NCBI GenBank assembly: GCA_001414325.1
Contig: LLKB01000001.1
Location: forward strand, 124,001-188,000
DNA from: Butyribacter intestini
GTDB lineage: Bacteria; Bacillota; Clostridia; Lachnospirales; Lachnospiraceae
Direction of reading: 5' to 3'
DNA length: 64,000 nucleotides
Positions 53,353 through 61,639 of this stretch are shown in pieces. The notes below the pieces were generated by a model that saw nothing but the letters and a program-made list of their open reading frames with translations, was not told the DNA's origin and made no database searches. Position numbers and translations under genes: made by a program. Position 1 is the first letter of the stretch, and the number at the start of each line of letters is the position of its first letter.

Positions 53353-53916
53353 TTATCTTGGAATTCCTATAGCACCTCCCTGAAGATTGCTTTTTACTTT
53401 TGGATGTGCGAAATAATAGCTGGATGCAACCAATTTTGAATATTCCTTGTGTTCATCAGTTTTTTGTTTGCGTAAATCATAATCGGTAAAAGGTTCATCA
53501 AAAGTGCTGAGGTCATAATCGGAAAAATAGTCATCAAGTATAGTTTCACGGCGGAGCATTTCAACTTGTTCAGTAAGGTCTTTGGCTTCATTTATATGGC
53601 TAAAATCAACATCATCAAGAAGTTTGCATATCTGAGTCATAACGCCGATTTCACGTTCAAGATTATTTCTGTGCGTATTGCATATTTCAGCAAGCTTTTC
53701 AGGTTCAGCAAATAAAGCTTTTATTTCATCAATGGAAAAACGGAGCTTGCGCAGTCCGATAATTGTTTTCAACTGGGTTATTGCTGCTTCGTCATAATCT
53801 CTGAAAATTCTGCCTGATTTATTTTGTGTAAGTGGCATTATAAATCCACAATCTTCATAGTAGCGTATGGTTTTCTGACTGACATTAAGTAAATTTGATA
53901 ATTCTTTGATTTTCAT
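53353..53916 (-). CDS. MerR-family transcriptional regulator
   Basis: The 187-residue protein has the MerR HTH start MKIKELSNLLNVSQKTIRYY then EDCGFIMP, and the second wing FRDYDEAAITQLKTIIGLRK. A coiled helix (about 65-110) and a short C-terminal region follow, without clear metal-binding Cys. The signal is unknown. GAGGGA precedes the ATG on the minus strand. Confidence 0.85.
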   Translation of the reverse strand: MKIKELSNLLNVSQKTIRYYEDCGFIMPLTQNKSGRIFRDYDEAAITQLKTIIGLRKLRFSIDEIKALFAEPEKLAEICNTHRNNLEREIGVMTQICKLLDDVDFSHINEAKDLTEQVEMLRRETILDDYFSDYDLSTFDEPFTDYDLRKQKTDEHKEYSKLVASSYYFAHPKVKSNLQGGAIGIPR

Positions 53917-54202
53917 AATAATCCCTCATTTCTGACTGATATTAAACTGTTGTTTTTGGTATCTGTAATAAAATTACCATATAACCTTAGGGAATAAGCA
54001 AGCTTTTTTTGAAAAAAATTGAAAAAGTTCGTATCAGACAAAAGTTTGAACTGTTGCAATCTCTTTAGAAAGTAAAAAAATGAGATTAAATACACAAAAA
54101 TAATGATAAAATACACAAAAGACAATATCTGTAATAAAATGTTATGCTAATGTTCACAAACTATTAACAAAAACAACATTGCATATTCATAATAGTTAGG
54201 TA

Positions 54203-54302
54203 ATATATAACCATCAAATGAAACGGAATCATTTGATAAGTGCTTAAATTTTTTTCATACCTTCTCCTTTAAGAATCGCTTCTCCAGGCGATTCTTTTTT
54301 TT
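54203..54302 (+). ncRNA. candidate small RNA with anti-Shine-Dalgarno segment
   Basis: In the 520-bp gene-free stretch 53917-54436, ATCAAATGA (54213-54221) pairs with TCATTTGAT (54229-54237). An unpaired ACCTTCTCCTTT, complementary to AAAGGAGAAG-type ribosome binding sites, follows. A terminator, AAGAATCGC (54271-54279) with GCGATTCTT (54288-54296) and eight T, ends it. A weak promoter (TTGCAT at about 54182, TAATAT 16 bp on) lies upstream. This is the build of trans-acting small RNAs. Confidence 0.45.
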
Positions 54303-54338
54303 ATGTTCCAGGAAACGAGAAGTTTCCTGGAACATAAA
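54300..54338. terminator. perfect 17-bp hairpin with T and A flanks
   Basis: TTTATGTTCCAGGAAAC (54300-54316) pairs with GTTTCCTGGAACATAAA (54322-54338) around GAGAA. T residues to the left on the other strand and A residues to the right make it a possible terminator for minus-strand transcripts, for example from padR. Confidence 0.6.
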
Positions 54339-54436
54339 AAATACTTCGTGAGAGTGTCAGTAATAAAAAATTGCACATAGCTTTGTAGTCAGTGATATAA
54401 AGCTATGTGCAAATGAACAGCGATAAAATGAAATGT

Positions 54437-54784
54437 TTACTCCTCGTTTTGTTCTTTTAAACTGTGAAAAATCTTATCAACGCCCAGTGACATATTTTGA
54501 TAAGTTTCGTATAGTTTGTTGTAGTAGTCCCGCCCCTTATCTTCGAGATGGAAATAAATCCTAGTGCGTTTTTTTCCAACCTTTACATTTTTTTCAGTAA
54601 CAAGACCGCTATCAATCATCTTGCAGGTTGCAGCATATGTTGTGTTATATGAGAGAGAGATAAGACCATCAGAATTTTCTTTGATAATCTTGCAAATCTC
54701 ATATCCGTAGCTGTCTTTTTCATTTAATATAGATAGTATTAATAATTCTGCAATGCCGGTTGTAAGTGTATTCTTTGCAGCCAT
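54437..54784 (-). CDS. PadR-family transcriptional regulator
   Basis: The 115-residue protein has the PadR winged helix: LLILSILNEKDSYGYEICK, YNTTYAATCKMIDSGLVTEK, and a short C-terminal dimer helix. Repressors of this family sense small molecules or act with membrane partners. The start is ATG 54784 after AGGGA; a longer frame from 54829 runs through hairpins. It lies at the end of the minus-strand arm of the secreted-protein locus and probably controls it. The inverted repeats at 54895, 56311 and 56412 are candidate operators. Confidence 0.85.
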   Translation of the reverse strand: MAAKNTLTTGIAELLILSILNEKDSYGYEICKIIKENSDGLISLSYNTTYAATCKMIDSGLVTEKNVKVGKKRTRIYFHLEDKGRDYYNKLYETYQNMSLGVDKIFHSLKEQNEE

Positions 54785-54825
54785 AAAATCCCTGCCATTC
54801 CTTAAATAATATTTTTTAATATGAT

Positions 54826-54890
54826 ACAATGAACGCTTATGCGTTCATATTAAGAGTTTCTTTGAAACTCTGCTGTGTGCAAAATTTATG
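54826..54890. other. three hairpins upstream of padR
   Basis: Closely packed stems: ATGAACGC with GCGTTCAT, AGAGTTTC with GAAACTCT, and TGTGTGCA with TGCACATACA-like right arm. They lie between the secreted-protein gene and padR on the minus strand, and may slow or stop transcription there. Confidence 0.5.
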
Positions 54891-54894
54891 CACA

Positions 54895-54940
54895 TACATT
54901 ATGATACAATAATGTAATATAAAAACAAGCATAATGTCAA
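54895..54940 (-). promoter_or_regulatory. padR promoter region with inverted repeat
   Basis: On the minus strand TTGACA (54940-54935) is perfect but the -10 (TTACAT, 17 bp on) is weak and lies inside the inverted repeat TACATTAT (54895-54902) / ATAATGTA (54909-54916). A repressor there would block the promoter; ACAT/ATGT arms suit a PadR site. Confidence 0.4.
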
Positions 54941-54946
54941 TAGTTT

Positions 54947-55444
54947 TTATGAGATTGTACCATTTTTAGAACAGGTTATCGTAACATTTTTATTTATGTT
55001 AGTTTTGCAAGTATTATTGTATGTATGAACGACAACAGCATTTACAGTGGCAGAGTTATCTTTTTTTGATGATGATATGGATTTTATAGTCCAGTTTGTG
55101 GTATAGGTTTTTGAGCTATGTGAACATGATACACATTTTGCACTTGAACCATTGTAGGTAAATGTACCTGTAATTGATACTGACCACATACTTTTACCGC
55201 TAGCTGATTTATATGTGCTGGTTTTTGTCTTTGTAATCTGTTTTGTGCTTCTTGTAAATAAGCTGATTTCAGAAAGTGGTAATTTTGTTTGCTCGCTTTG
55301 AATTTTTGTTTCAAGATAGTCACCATTTTCTAAATATATGATTTGAGAATTAAAATCTGTGCTGTTTGTCATTTGTGCAGAAACATTTACCGGTGCAGTT
55401 AATATAATGGCTAAAGTGGTTATAATAGTAATAATATTTTTCAT
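54947..55444 (-). CDS. small secreted protein, Trp/Cys/Ser-rich
   Basis: The 165-residue protein has a signal peptide (about 1-23, ending VSA-Q). The mature part reads SMWSVSITGTFTYNGSSAKC, VSCSHSSKT, WTIKSISSSKK and ends NVTITCSKNGTIS, a pattern of beta-strand and Cys-rich small exported proteins seen in Lachnospiraceae without a name. The start is ATG 55444 after AAGGAG. It is third in the minus-strand operon after two DUF6120-like genes and before padR. A similar-sized secreted protein lies across the divergent promoter. A bacteriocin or signal protein is possible. Confidence 0.65.
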   Translation of the reverse strand: MKNIITIITTLAIILTAPVNVSAQMTNSTDFNSQIIYLENGDYLETKIQSEQTKLPLSEISLFTRSTKQITKTKTSTYKSASGKSMWSVSITGTFTYNGSSAKCVSCSHSSKTYTTNWTIKSISSSKKDNSATVNAVVVHTYNNTCKTNINKNVTITCSKNGTIS

Positions 55445-55463
55445 GATTTTGACTCCTTGTAAT

Positions 55464-55859
55464 TTATTTGTTGTTAAGTTGTTCAATTAAATTTTTTTCA
55501 TATTCAAAAATTTGATCGGCTCTGTGATAGTACCAAATTGACGCTGAGGTGACAATTAAAAATGCAATTAGCGAAAATGTCAAAATTCTGATTATCCATT
55601 TTTTAACATTTATTTTTTTAAAATATGGTACAATATTATCTGGATTTTCAGACATATAGCTGTTGATTGTTTCCTGTGGAGAACCAAAAATATTGTATAA
55701 ATCTTCTATAGCAGCATCCGGATTATCAATACAGTAATCATTAACTGAAGTTGAAATGTAATTTATGTATTTCTTTTCATTTTGACGAATTACAGGAAAA
55801 AAGCATTTTATCTGCGATATATATTCTTTGCATAGTTTAGTCTTTTTTTCGGAATTCAT
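55464..55859 (-). CDS. DUF6120-like membrane protein (second copy)
   Basis: The 131-residue protein has a cytoplasmic N-terminal part with KCFFPVIRQNEKKYINYIS and LYNIFGSPQETINSYM, and one membrane span (about 86-108). The gene upstream encodes a clear paralogue. The GSPQETI segment recalls the LG-P motif of DUF1700 proteins, which also go with PadR regulators, so a membrane partner for the PadR is plausible. AAGGAGG precedes the ATG. Confidence 0.65.
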   Translation of the reverse strand: MNSEKKTKLCKEYISQIKCFFPVIRQNEKKYINYISTSVNDYCIDNPDAAIEDLYNIFGSPQETINSYMSENPDNIVPYFKKINVKKWIIRILTFSLIAFLIVTSASIWYYHRADQIFEYEKNLIEQLNNK

Positions 55860-55883
55860 ATTAACCCTCCTTATTATATTGTG

Positions 55884-56273
55884 TTATTCTATGGTTTCTT
55901 CGTAATCGTAAATGGCTGTATCTTTTAAAGTCTTGTAGTCATTATGCAGTTTTATTACTTCGAGAGTTGAAGCAATCATAATAACGGCTATAAGGATGAT
56001 TGAGATATATCTAAAAGTTCTTGCCCGTTTGACTTTTTTAAAATATGGCTTTAAGGAGTCGGTGGTTGTCATTATATAGTTATTGATGGTTTCCTGGGGA
56101 GAACCAAATTGTTCATATATATCCTGTATATTTGCATCAGAGTGTTCTGTGCAGTAATCATCTACTGAGTTTGATATTATTTTTAAAAATTTTCGTTCAT
56201 TTTTAGCTTTTACAGGAAAAAATGCCTTGACTTGTGACATATATTTCCGGCGTAGTTTATTTTTGAAGATCAT
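55884..56273 (-). CDS. DUF6120-like membrane protein (first copy)
   Basis: The 129-residue paralogue of the next gene has VKAFFPVKAKNERKFLKIIS, IYEQFGSPQETINNYI and one membrane span (about 84-105). First gene of the minus-strand operon, with AAGGAG before the ATG and a promoter at 56329-56356. Confidence 0.65.
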   Translation of the reverse strand: MIFKNKLRRKYMSQVKAFFPVKAKNERKFLKIISNSVDDYCTEHSDANIQDIYEQFGSPQETINNYIMTTTDSLKPYFKKVKRARTFRYISIILIAVIMIASTLEVIKLHNDYKTLKDTAIYDYEETIE

Positions 56274-56310
56274 GGTAAACTCCTTTTTTTCGTATATGTA
56301 GTTTATAATA

Positions 56311-56356
56311 ATACTTAAATATGTATTTATTGTAAAAGAAAATATTTAAAAGTCAA
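56311..56356 (-). promoter_or_regulatory. promoter and operator-like site of the DUF6120-padR operon
   Basis: On the minus strand TTGACT (56356-56351) and TACAAT (56334-56329), 16 bp apart. Just downstream ATACTTAAATATGTAT (56311-56326) is an imperfect 16-bp palindrome of the same form as 56412-56427. Confidence 0.5.
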
Positions 56357-56378
56357 TATTTTGAATATAAAAATATTG

Positions 56379-56427
56379 TTGACAAAAATATTAAAAAGAT
56401 GTAATATCTAAATACATGGTCATGTAT
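56379..56427 (+). promoter_or_regulatory. promoter and operator-like site of the secreted protein-ABC operon
   Basis: TTGACA (56379-56384) and TAATAT (56402-56407), 17 bp apart. ATACATGGTCATGTAT (56412-56427), a perfect palindrome, covers the start region. ATACAT half sites are shared with the divergent promoter, which suggests one regulator for both arms, likely the PadR. Confidence 0.6.
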
Positions 56428-56465
56428 AGTTATTTAATTTAAGAGAGAAAGGATAAGTGAAATTT

Positions 56466-56852
56466 ATGAAAAAAGCAGTAAAAGTAATTATGTCATTAGT
56501 AGTAGCATTAAGTATTATGTTGGTTCCGCAGTATGGGTGTGCAAAGACTAAATCAACGATTATACATCTTTCTGAAAAGAATGTATTTTGTAATAGTGAA
56601 ATAACTAGAACGAGTGCTTCTGGAACTACAGGTAATGATGGATGGATAAAAGTTAAAGTTACATCAACTTATATATGTGCTGTTAATGGTAAACAGAAAA
56701 AACCTGTAACAAGTAGTAAATTGAGTTATAGTTCAATTGCGCAAGTTGGGTTTAAAGCCGTTAATAATGGAATAAGCCTTAGTGTTTCATCATCACATTA
56801 TGCAAGTTATGCGGGTTCGACTGGCACAGGGCATACAGCAGTTGCATATTAA
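56466..56852 (+). CDS. small secreted protein
   Basis: The 128-residue protein has a signal peptide (about 1-26, VPQYGCA-K). The mature part is Ser/Thr/Tyr-rich with IKVKVTSTYICAVNGK and ISLSVSSSHYASYAG near the end and two Cys. No family name is known. ATG 56466 follows AGAAAGGA; a GTG at 56457 is too close to it. First gene of an operon with a solute-binding lipoprotein and ABC exporter genes, 17 bp upstream of the lipoprotein. Confidence 0.65.
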   Translation: MKKAVKVIMSLVVALSIMLVPQYGCAKTKSTIIHLSEKNVFCNSEITRTSASGTTGNDGWIKVKVTSTYICAVNGKQKKPVTSSKLSYSSIAQVGFKAVNNGISLSVSSSHYASYAGSTGTGHTAVAY

Positions 56853-56869
56853 AGAGGAGTAATTAATAT

Positions 56870-58363
56870 ATGAAAAAGAAATTAGTAGCAGTATTTTTAA
56901 CATCTGCACTTATTTTAACTTCATGTAATTCAAGTGGGGCTGGCAGCAAGACAGCCCCTTTGAAGTCTGATAAAAAGACATCTGACAATGAGGTTGTGTG
57001 GACTCTTGAGGATGGGGCAAAAGTACCTGAAGATAATGTGAAAAAGCTAAATGAAGCATTGTATAAGAAAGGTTATGATGTTTCTGTCAGATTTAATTAT
57101 CTTAAAAATGATTATGTAAAGAACAGTCCGAAGGAATATCATAGTGCATTGGAGAAAACAATCAAAGAAAAAAAGACGGATATTGCATTTTGTGGGTGGG
57201 AATATGAAAATTATCCCGGCGAGATGACAGAATTTATCAGGAAAGGATATTTTTATCCTTTGGAAAAGTGGCTTGTATCATCTGATGGCAATGCAGTATA
57301 TAAGCTTTACGATAAGGAAATATGGGACTGTGCAAAGATTGATAATAAGAACTATTTTCTGCCAAATGAAAATATGTCATATACACCATCAAATGTGATT
57401 GGTTTTAATAAAAAGTATATATCTCAGGATAAGATAGAGTCATGGAATGGAACATGGGCAGGGTTACTTAGCATAATGGACGGACTTAAGCTTAAGGAAG
57501 ATGCTGCTAAGATTTTAGGCTTTCCTTCAATAAATTCTTTTCAGGATATGACTTCAAGAGAAGTTTATACATATAAAGACGGACTATTTTATAATGTGAA
57601 AACAGGGGAGATAACTAATCCTTTTAATACGAAAGGTTTTTATGAGTATTTATCATTTTTACATAAATGTTATCTTAAGAAGTATATTAAACATGGTATG
57701 GATGATAATGGTGTGACAGATGATAATGAGTCAGAACAGTATGACACAGGTAAGTTTGCAATGATGTTTAATGTTACGGATGACAGTGGCAATGCAGATA
57801 TGGTATATAAGAAAAGAAAATTTGCTATTTCAAATGATATAGGTATCGGAACTGCCGTATGTGCAAATTCTGATAAGAAAGATAAGGCATTATTGCTTCT
57901 TAAGGCATTGCGTACTGATGATGACCTTGCAAATATCCTGTTATGGGGTGACGCGGATAAATCAAAACTCACTGATGCAGACGGATTTGTGGATGAGGAT
58001 AAAGTGAAAAACGGTATTATATATCAGCCTGCGGCGATTGGTCTTAGTGATGGAACTTTTCAGCTGAAAGGTGCAAAAGCAACAGATATGAGGGTATATA
58101 AAAAGAAGTGTCTTTCATCAAAACTTAGGGTAAAGTCGGCTATTGCTGGATTTAATCCGGATTATAGTAATTTAAAGAAAGAGTTGTCGGTTTATACAAA
58201 ATTACTAGAAATGTATCAGGACTGTTGGCAAAAAGCAGATTTCGGCAAAAAGATGTATAATGATATAAAATTAAAAATAACAAAGAAGTCAGAGCGACTA
58301 GTAAAAGAGTTAAATGCACAGGTGGAGGAGTATAAAGTTGAAAAACAGAACGGGAAAAAATAA
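56870..58363 (+). CDS. extracellular solute-binding lipoprotein
   Basis: The 497-residue protein has a lipoprotein signal with lipobox LTSC (Cys about 19). The rest resembles family 1 solute-binding proteins: TDIAFCGWEYENYPG, RKGYFYPLEKWL, GKFAMMFNV. The ABC genes in the operon look like an exporter, so it may capture or sense the secreted protein or another ligand. GAGGAG precedes the ATG. The next gene overlaps its end by 26 bp. Confidence 0.72.
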   Translation: MKKKLVAVFLTSALILTSCNSSGAGSKTAPLKSDKKTSDNEVVWTLEDGAKVPEDNVKKLNEALYKKGYDVSVRFNYLKNDYVKNSPKEYHSALEKTIKEKKTDIAFCGWEYENYPGEMTEFIRKGYFYPLEKWLVSSDGNAVYKLYDKEIWDCAKIDNKNYFLPNENMSYTPSNVIGFNKKYISQDKIESWNGTWAGLLSIMDGLKLKEDAAKILGFPSINSFQDMTSREVYTYKDGLFYNVKTGEITNPFNTKGFYEYLSFLHKCYLKKYIKHGMDDNGVTDDNESEQYDTGKFAMMFNVTDDSGNADMVYKKRKFAISNDIGIGTAVCANSDKKDKALLLLKALRTDDDLANILLWGDADKSKLTDADGFVDEDKVKNGIIYQPAAIGLSDGTFQLKGAKATDMRVYKKKCLSSKLRVKSAIAGFNPDYSNLKKELSVYTKLLEMYQDCWQKADFGKKMYNDIKLKITKKSERLVKELNAQVEEYKVEKQNGKK

Positions 58364-59531
58364 TAAATTTTTGTTTGTGGCAGTTGGTATTGTTGTAATT
58401 GCATTAGTGTGTGTCGTGGTTAAGATAAACTTTGGCAGCAGGAAAAGTACGGATAATAAAAAATCTGAGCAAAAGGCTCAGTTGCATGACAGCATTACCG
58501 GTTATACAGAGCAGTATTTTGAAGATGGTATATTGTATGTAGATGACAATTATATGAGATTTTGCTCTAATGCTGCAAATGAAGACGGACTTATTTGTGC
58601 AAGACCGAATTGTAAGCATCAAAAGTCGAGAACAGAGGAATGTGGGGCATATGTAGATAATATAAACACCACAGGGTTTGCAAAGCGTGGTGATAAAATT
58701 TATTATATCGGTGCTGGGGATACAGGTGAGGATTATTCATTATATAGTGAAGATCTTGAGGGACAAAACAGGAAAAAACTTGTTAAACTTCCTAAGGCAA
58801 ACTATATTTTTGAGGCTTTGTATCATGACAATACGGTATATATTGCATATATGTATAAAAATTATACTGATGATGCTTCTAAAACTACACTTGGAATATA
58901 CAAATATGATACTGGCAGTGAACAGGGCAATGTTTATTTTGAGACAAAAGCATACGGTTTTTCGTTTGACGGAATGGTTATGGGAAAAGATACATTATAT
59001 ATGTCTTATGTGTGCTCAAATGTATCTAATTCAGATGTTCTGAAACATAAGTCTGACAAGTATTATGAAAGAAAGCACAGTCGTAAATTTGTTAAAGGTC
59101 TTGATGTAAAATCAGGAAAAGAAAAAGTTTCGTTAGACGGTTATGGAAATAATAATACGCTTTTATATGTTTCAGGAAAATTATTTTATAATACGGGAAA
59201 AGACAATTTATATTATGATGAAAATACCAGAGAGACTCAAAAGATAAGCGGTGACAACCTTATACCTGTAAAAAGCACGGATAAACAGTATGCGTATTTT
59301 ATGTCATATGATAAAAAGACAAAAAAGAGAACTTATTTAAGATATGATACATCAAATGACGAGATGAACATAATAGCACAGGGAGATTATATCCTTTGTG
59401 CCGTTTATGAGGATAAAGTTTATCTGTCAAATGCGGAGGGAGAGAAAACGGAGTATTCATATATCGCACTTTACGATTTTGTTAAAGGTGATATTACAGG
59501 TGTGAAGAAGTATAAGTCAATGTGGGGATGA
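58338..59531 (+). CDS. membrane-anchored protein with propeller-like repeats
   Basis: The 397-residue protein has one N-terminal span (about 10-30) and an extracellular part with repeated short blocks such as GDKIYYIGAGD, DNTVYIAYMY, GKLFYNTGKDN and DKVYLSNAE, typical of beta-propeller (DUF5050-like) blades. Cys in CARPNCKH and ECGAY are also found in related proteins. The start is TTG 58338, seven bases after GGTGGAGGAG; ATG 58314 lies inside the upstream gene. Ends seven bases before the permease gene. Confidence 0.65.
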   Translation: MKNRTGKNNKFLFVAVGIVVIALVCVVVKINFGSRKSTDNKKSEQKAQLHDSITGYTEQYFEDGILYVDDNYMRFCSNAANEDGLICARPNCKHQKSRTEECGAYVDNINTTGFAKRGDKIYYIGAGDTGEDYSLYSEDLEGQNRKKLVKLPKANYIFEALYHDNTVYIAYMYKNYTDDASKTTLGIYKYDTGSEQGNVYFETKAYGFSFDGMVMGKDTLYMSYVCSNVSNSDVLKHKSDKYYERKHSRKFVKGLDVKSGKEKVSLDGYGNNNTLLYVSGKLFYNTGKDNLYYDENTRETQKISGDNLIPVKSTDKQYAYFMSYDKKTKKRTYLRYDTSNDEMNIIAQGDYILCAVYEDKVYLSNAEGEKTEYSYIALYDFVKGDITGVKKYKSMWG

Positions 59532-59538
59532 TTTTATT

Positions 59539-61578
59539 ATGGGTTTGATAAAGCAGGAATTTAAAAAGGTGTGCAAATTTGATGTTTTTTGCCGAATTAT
59601 TATTGCAATATTATTATTGTCGTTTTTTATATCTTATTATAATGCGGTAAATGTGCAGGATGCAGCGAAGTGTCAGCCAAAGGACTACTGCCGTATCTCA
59701 AAAAGCATATATGAAACCGACATAAATAAGGCAGTTAAGAAACTTGAAAAGGAACAGGAAAAAAGTCTGAATACTGGTTCGGGTTCTTATGCTGCAAATA
59801 AGACTGTACTTGAGGAACTTGAAAATATAAAAAGTTATAAGAATTATCTTGATAATCTTAAAAATGGTTCAAGCGGAGGGCTGTTGGCAGAAAAACAGGA
59901 TAGTTTTCAAAGCAGGGTAAGGGCAAAGTGTAAGAAACTTTATAAGAAACTTGACGCATCAAAGGTCAGATATTCAGCTTCAAGGGGTATTGAACTGTTT
60001 ATGCAGACTGATACTACGGACTTTGTAATAGCATTTATGGTGCTTTTTATAGTGTTTAGGATTGTTACTATTGAGAGTGAGACAAGTATGGGATGTCTGC
60101 TTGCAGGTTCGGTAAATGGAACTAAAAAAACAACATTTGCAAAGTGGGTCGTGGGTCTTTGTCTTGTATGTTTTTTGACCGGATTATCGGTTTTGATAAA
60201 ACTTATTATATATACAGGAGAGTATGGCTTTTCAAGCTGGGGTGCACTGATACAATCCGTGCGGGGGTATCAGGCAGTTGCGGGAGAGTTTACGATAGCT
60301 TTATATACTGTATTTTTTATTATATTTAAGATAATAGGATTTATATTTTTATATACTCTGTTTTTTCTTATAGCAGAAATAATAAAAACTCCGGTTTTGA
60401 CATTTTTAAGTGAGATTATCATTTCGGCAGCGTTGTTGTTTTTGATGTTAAAAATACCGCTTTCAGGTAATATGGCATTTTTTAGTTATTTTAATCCGTT
60501 GAGATGTGTTGACCAGCAGATGCTCATGTTTGGGTATAATGCTTTGAATTTTTTTGAGAAGCCTGTTGATTATATGATGGCATGGCTGATATATGCACTT
60601 ATATTGTTTGTAGCAATGCTTGCTGTGATATTTAATATAAGCAGTGCATCAGCGGGTGTGTCTTTTCAGGTAAGAACTCTGGAGAAAAATAAAAAAGGCA
60701 CAAACGGATTAAAAAAGTTTCTTATTTATTTTGAAAGTGTTAAGAGTTTAAAATATGGAGGAGGTCTGGCAATTCTGTTTTTTGCTGTTGTGGCAGTGTT
60801 TGTATTTTATTATCCGCCACAGGAGAATTTATCTGCTTCTTCTGATTTTTATTATCGTGAATATGTCATCAAATATCATGGAAATTGCACGGATAAGAAA
60901 TGTATTAAACTTTCTGATGCTTATAAAAAACTGGAAGATTTAGAGAAAGATTTGGAATTAAACGGTGACAAATATACTGAACTTGCGGCAAAAGCGGCAT
61001 CAGATGAACTTGAAAAAATGGAGCCGCTGAAAAAAATCATAGATTATTCAAAGTACCTTAAAACCAAGAAAAATGCACATATTGTATATGAAAAAGGTTA
61101 TCTTATGCTGCTTGGCAGGAATATACCAGGAAGTTATCTTAGATGGTGTGATATTTTAGGTGTTTTAGTTGTAGTTCTTATCTCTGTTTCAATGTGGGGA
61201 ATGGAGGAATGGTATGGGACAGATGTGTTGTGCCGTTCGACAAAATACGGACTAAAAAGCATAAATAAAAGAAAGATGATATTAAATGTCATATATGGAA
61301 TTATTGTGGCAGTTATCATTTATGTACCGTGGATAGTTCAGGTGTCAAAGGCATATCAAGTGGGGGATATGGGTGCTTCTGCGGCGAGTATAAGAACACT
61401 TAAAAATATAGAATTTTTGAGTATAGGACAGGTGACATTTTTAAGTTATGTCATAAGAACCGTATATCTGGCAGTTTCAGGTATGGCAGTAAGGGTGGTT
61501 CAGAAACTTGTGCACGGAAAGATACTGACAGTTGCGATAAGCTGGATATTGATGACGCTTCCGCTGATAATGTTATGA
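59539..61578 (+). CDS. ABC transporter permease (ABC-2 type, large)
   Basis: The 679-residue protein has about twelve membrane segments in two groups, each opened by a span and a charged extracellular loop with coiled-coil character (about 45-145 and 440-530). It lacks an ATPase domain; the next gene supplies it. The two-half layout resembles bacteriocin or lipid exporters' permeases. The last codons and stop (ATGTTATGA) lie inside a family B repeat, so the repeat has set the C-terminus. Confidence 0.75.
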   Translation: MGLIKQEFKKVCKFDVFCRIIIAILLLSFFISYYNAVNVQDAAKCQPKDYCRISKSIYETDINKAVKKLEKEQEKSLNTGSGSYAANKTVLEELENIKSYKNYLDNLKNGSSGGLLAEKQDSFQSRVRAKCKKLYKKLDASKVRYSASRGIELFMQTDTTDFVIAFMVLFIVFRIVTIESETSMGCLLAGSVNGTKKTTFAKWVVGLCLVCFLTGLSVLIKLIIYTGEYGFSSWGALIQSVRGYQAVAGEFTIALYTVFFIIFKIIGFIFLYTLFFLIAEIIKTPVLTFLSEIIISAALLFLMLKIPLSGNMAFFSYFNPLRCVDQQMLMFGYNALNFFEKPVDYMMAWLIYALILFVAMLAVIFNISSASAGVSFQVRTLEKNKKGTNGLKKFLIYFESVKSLKYGGGLAILFFAVVAVFVFYYPPQENLSASSDFYYREYVIKYHGNCTDKKCIKLSDAYKKLEDLEKDLELNGDKYTELAAKAASDELEKMEPLKKIIDYSKYLKTKKNAHIVYEKGYLMLLGRNIPGSYLRWCDILGVLVVVLISVSMWGMEEWYGTDVLCRSTKYGLKSINKRKMILNVIYGIIVAVIIYVPWIVQVSKAYQVGDMGASAASIRTLKNIEFLSIGQVTFLSYVIRTVYLAVSGMAVRVVQKLVHGKILTVAISWILMTLPLIML

Positions 61579-61617
61579 GCAAATAGCAGGCAGAGCGGAT
61601 TGCAAATATCTGTTTAA
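61568..61617. repeat. family B dispersed repeat overlapping a gene end
   Basis: GATAATGTTATGAGCAAATA then AGAGCGGATTGCAAATATCTGTTTAAAT. It contains the stop codon of the permease gene (61576-61578). Confidence 0.7.
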
Positions 61618-61639
61618 ATGTTATGGGATGGTGAGTAAA

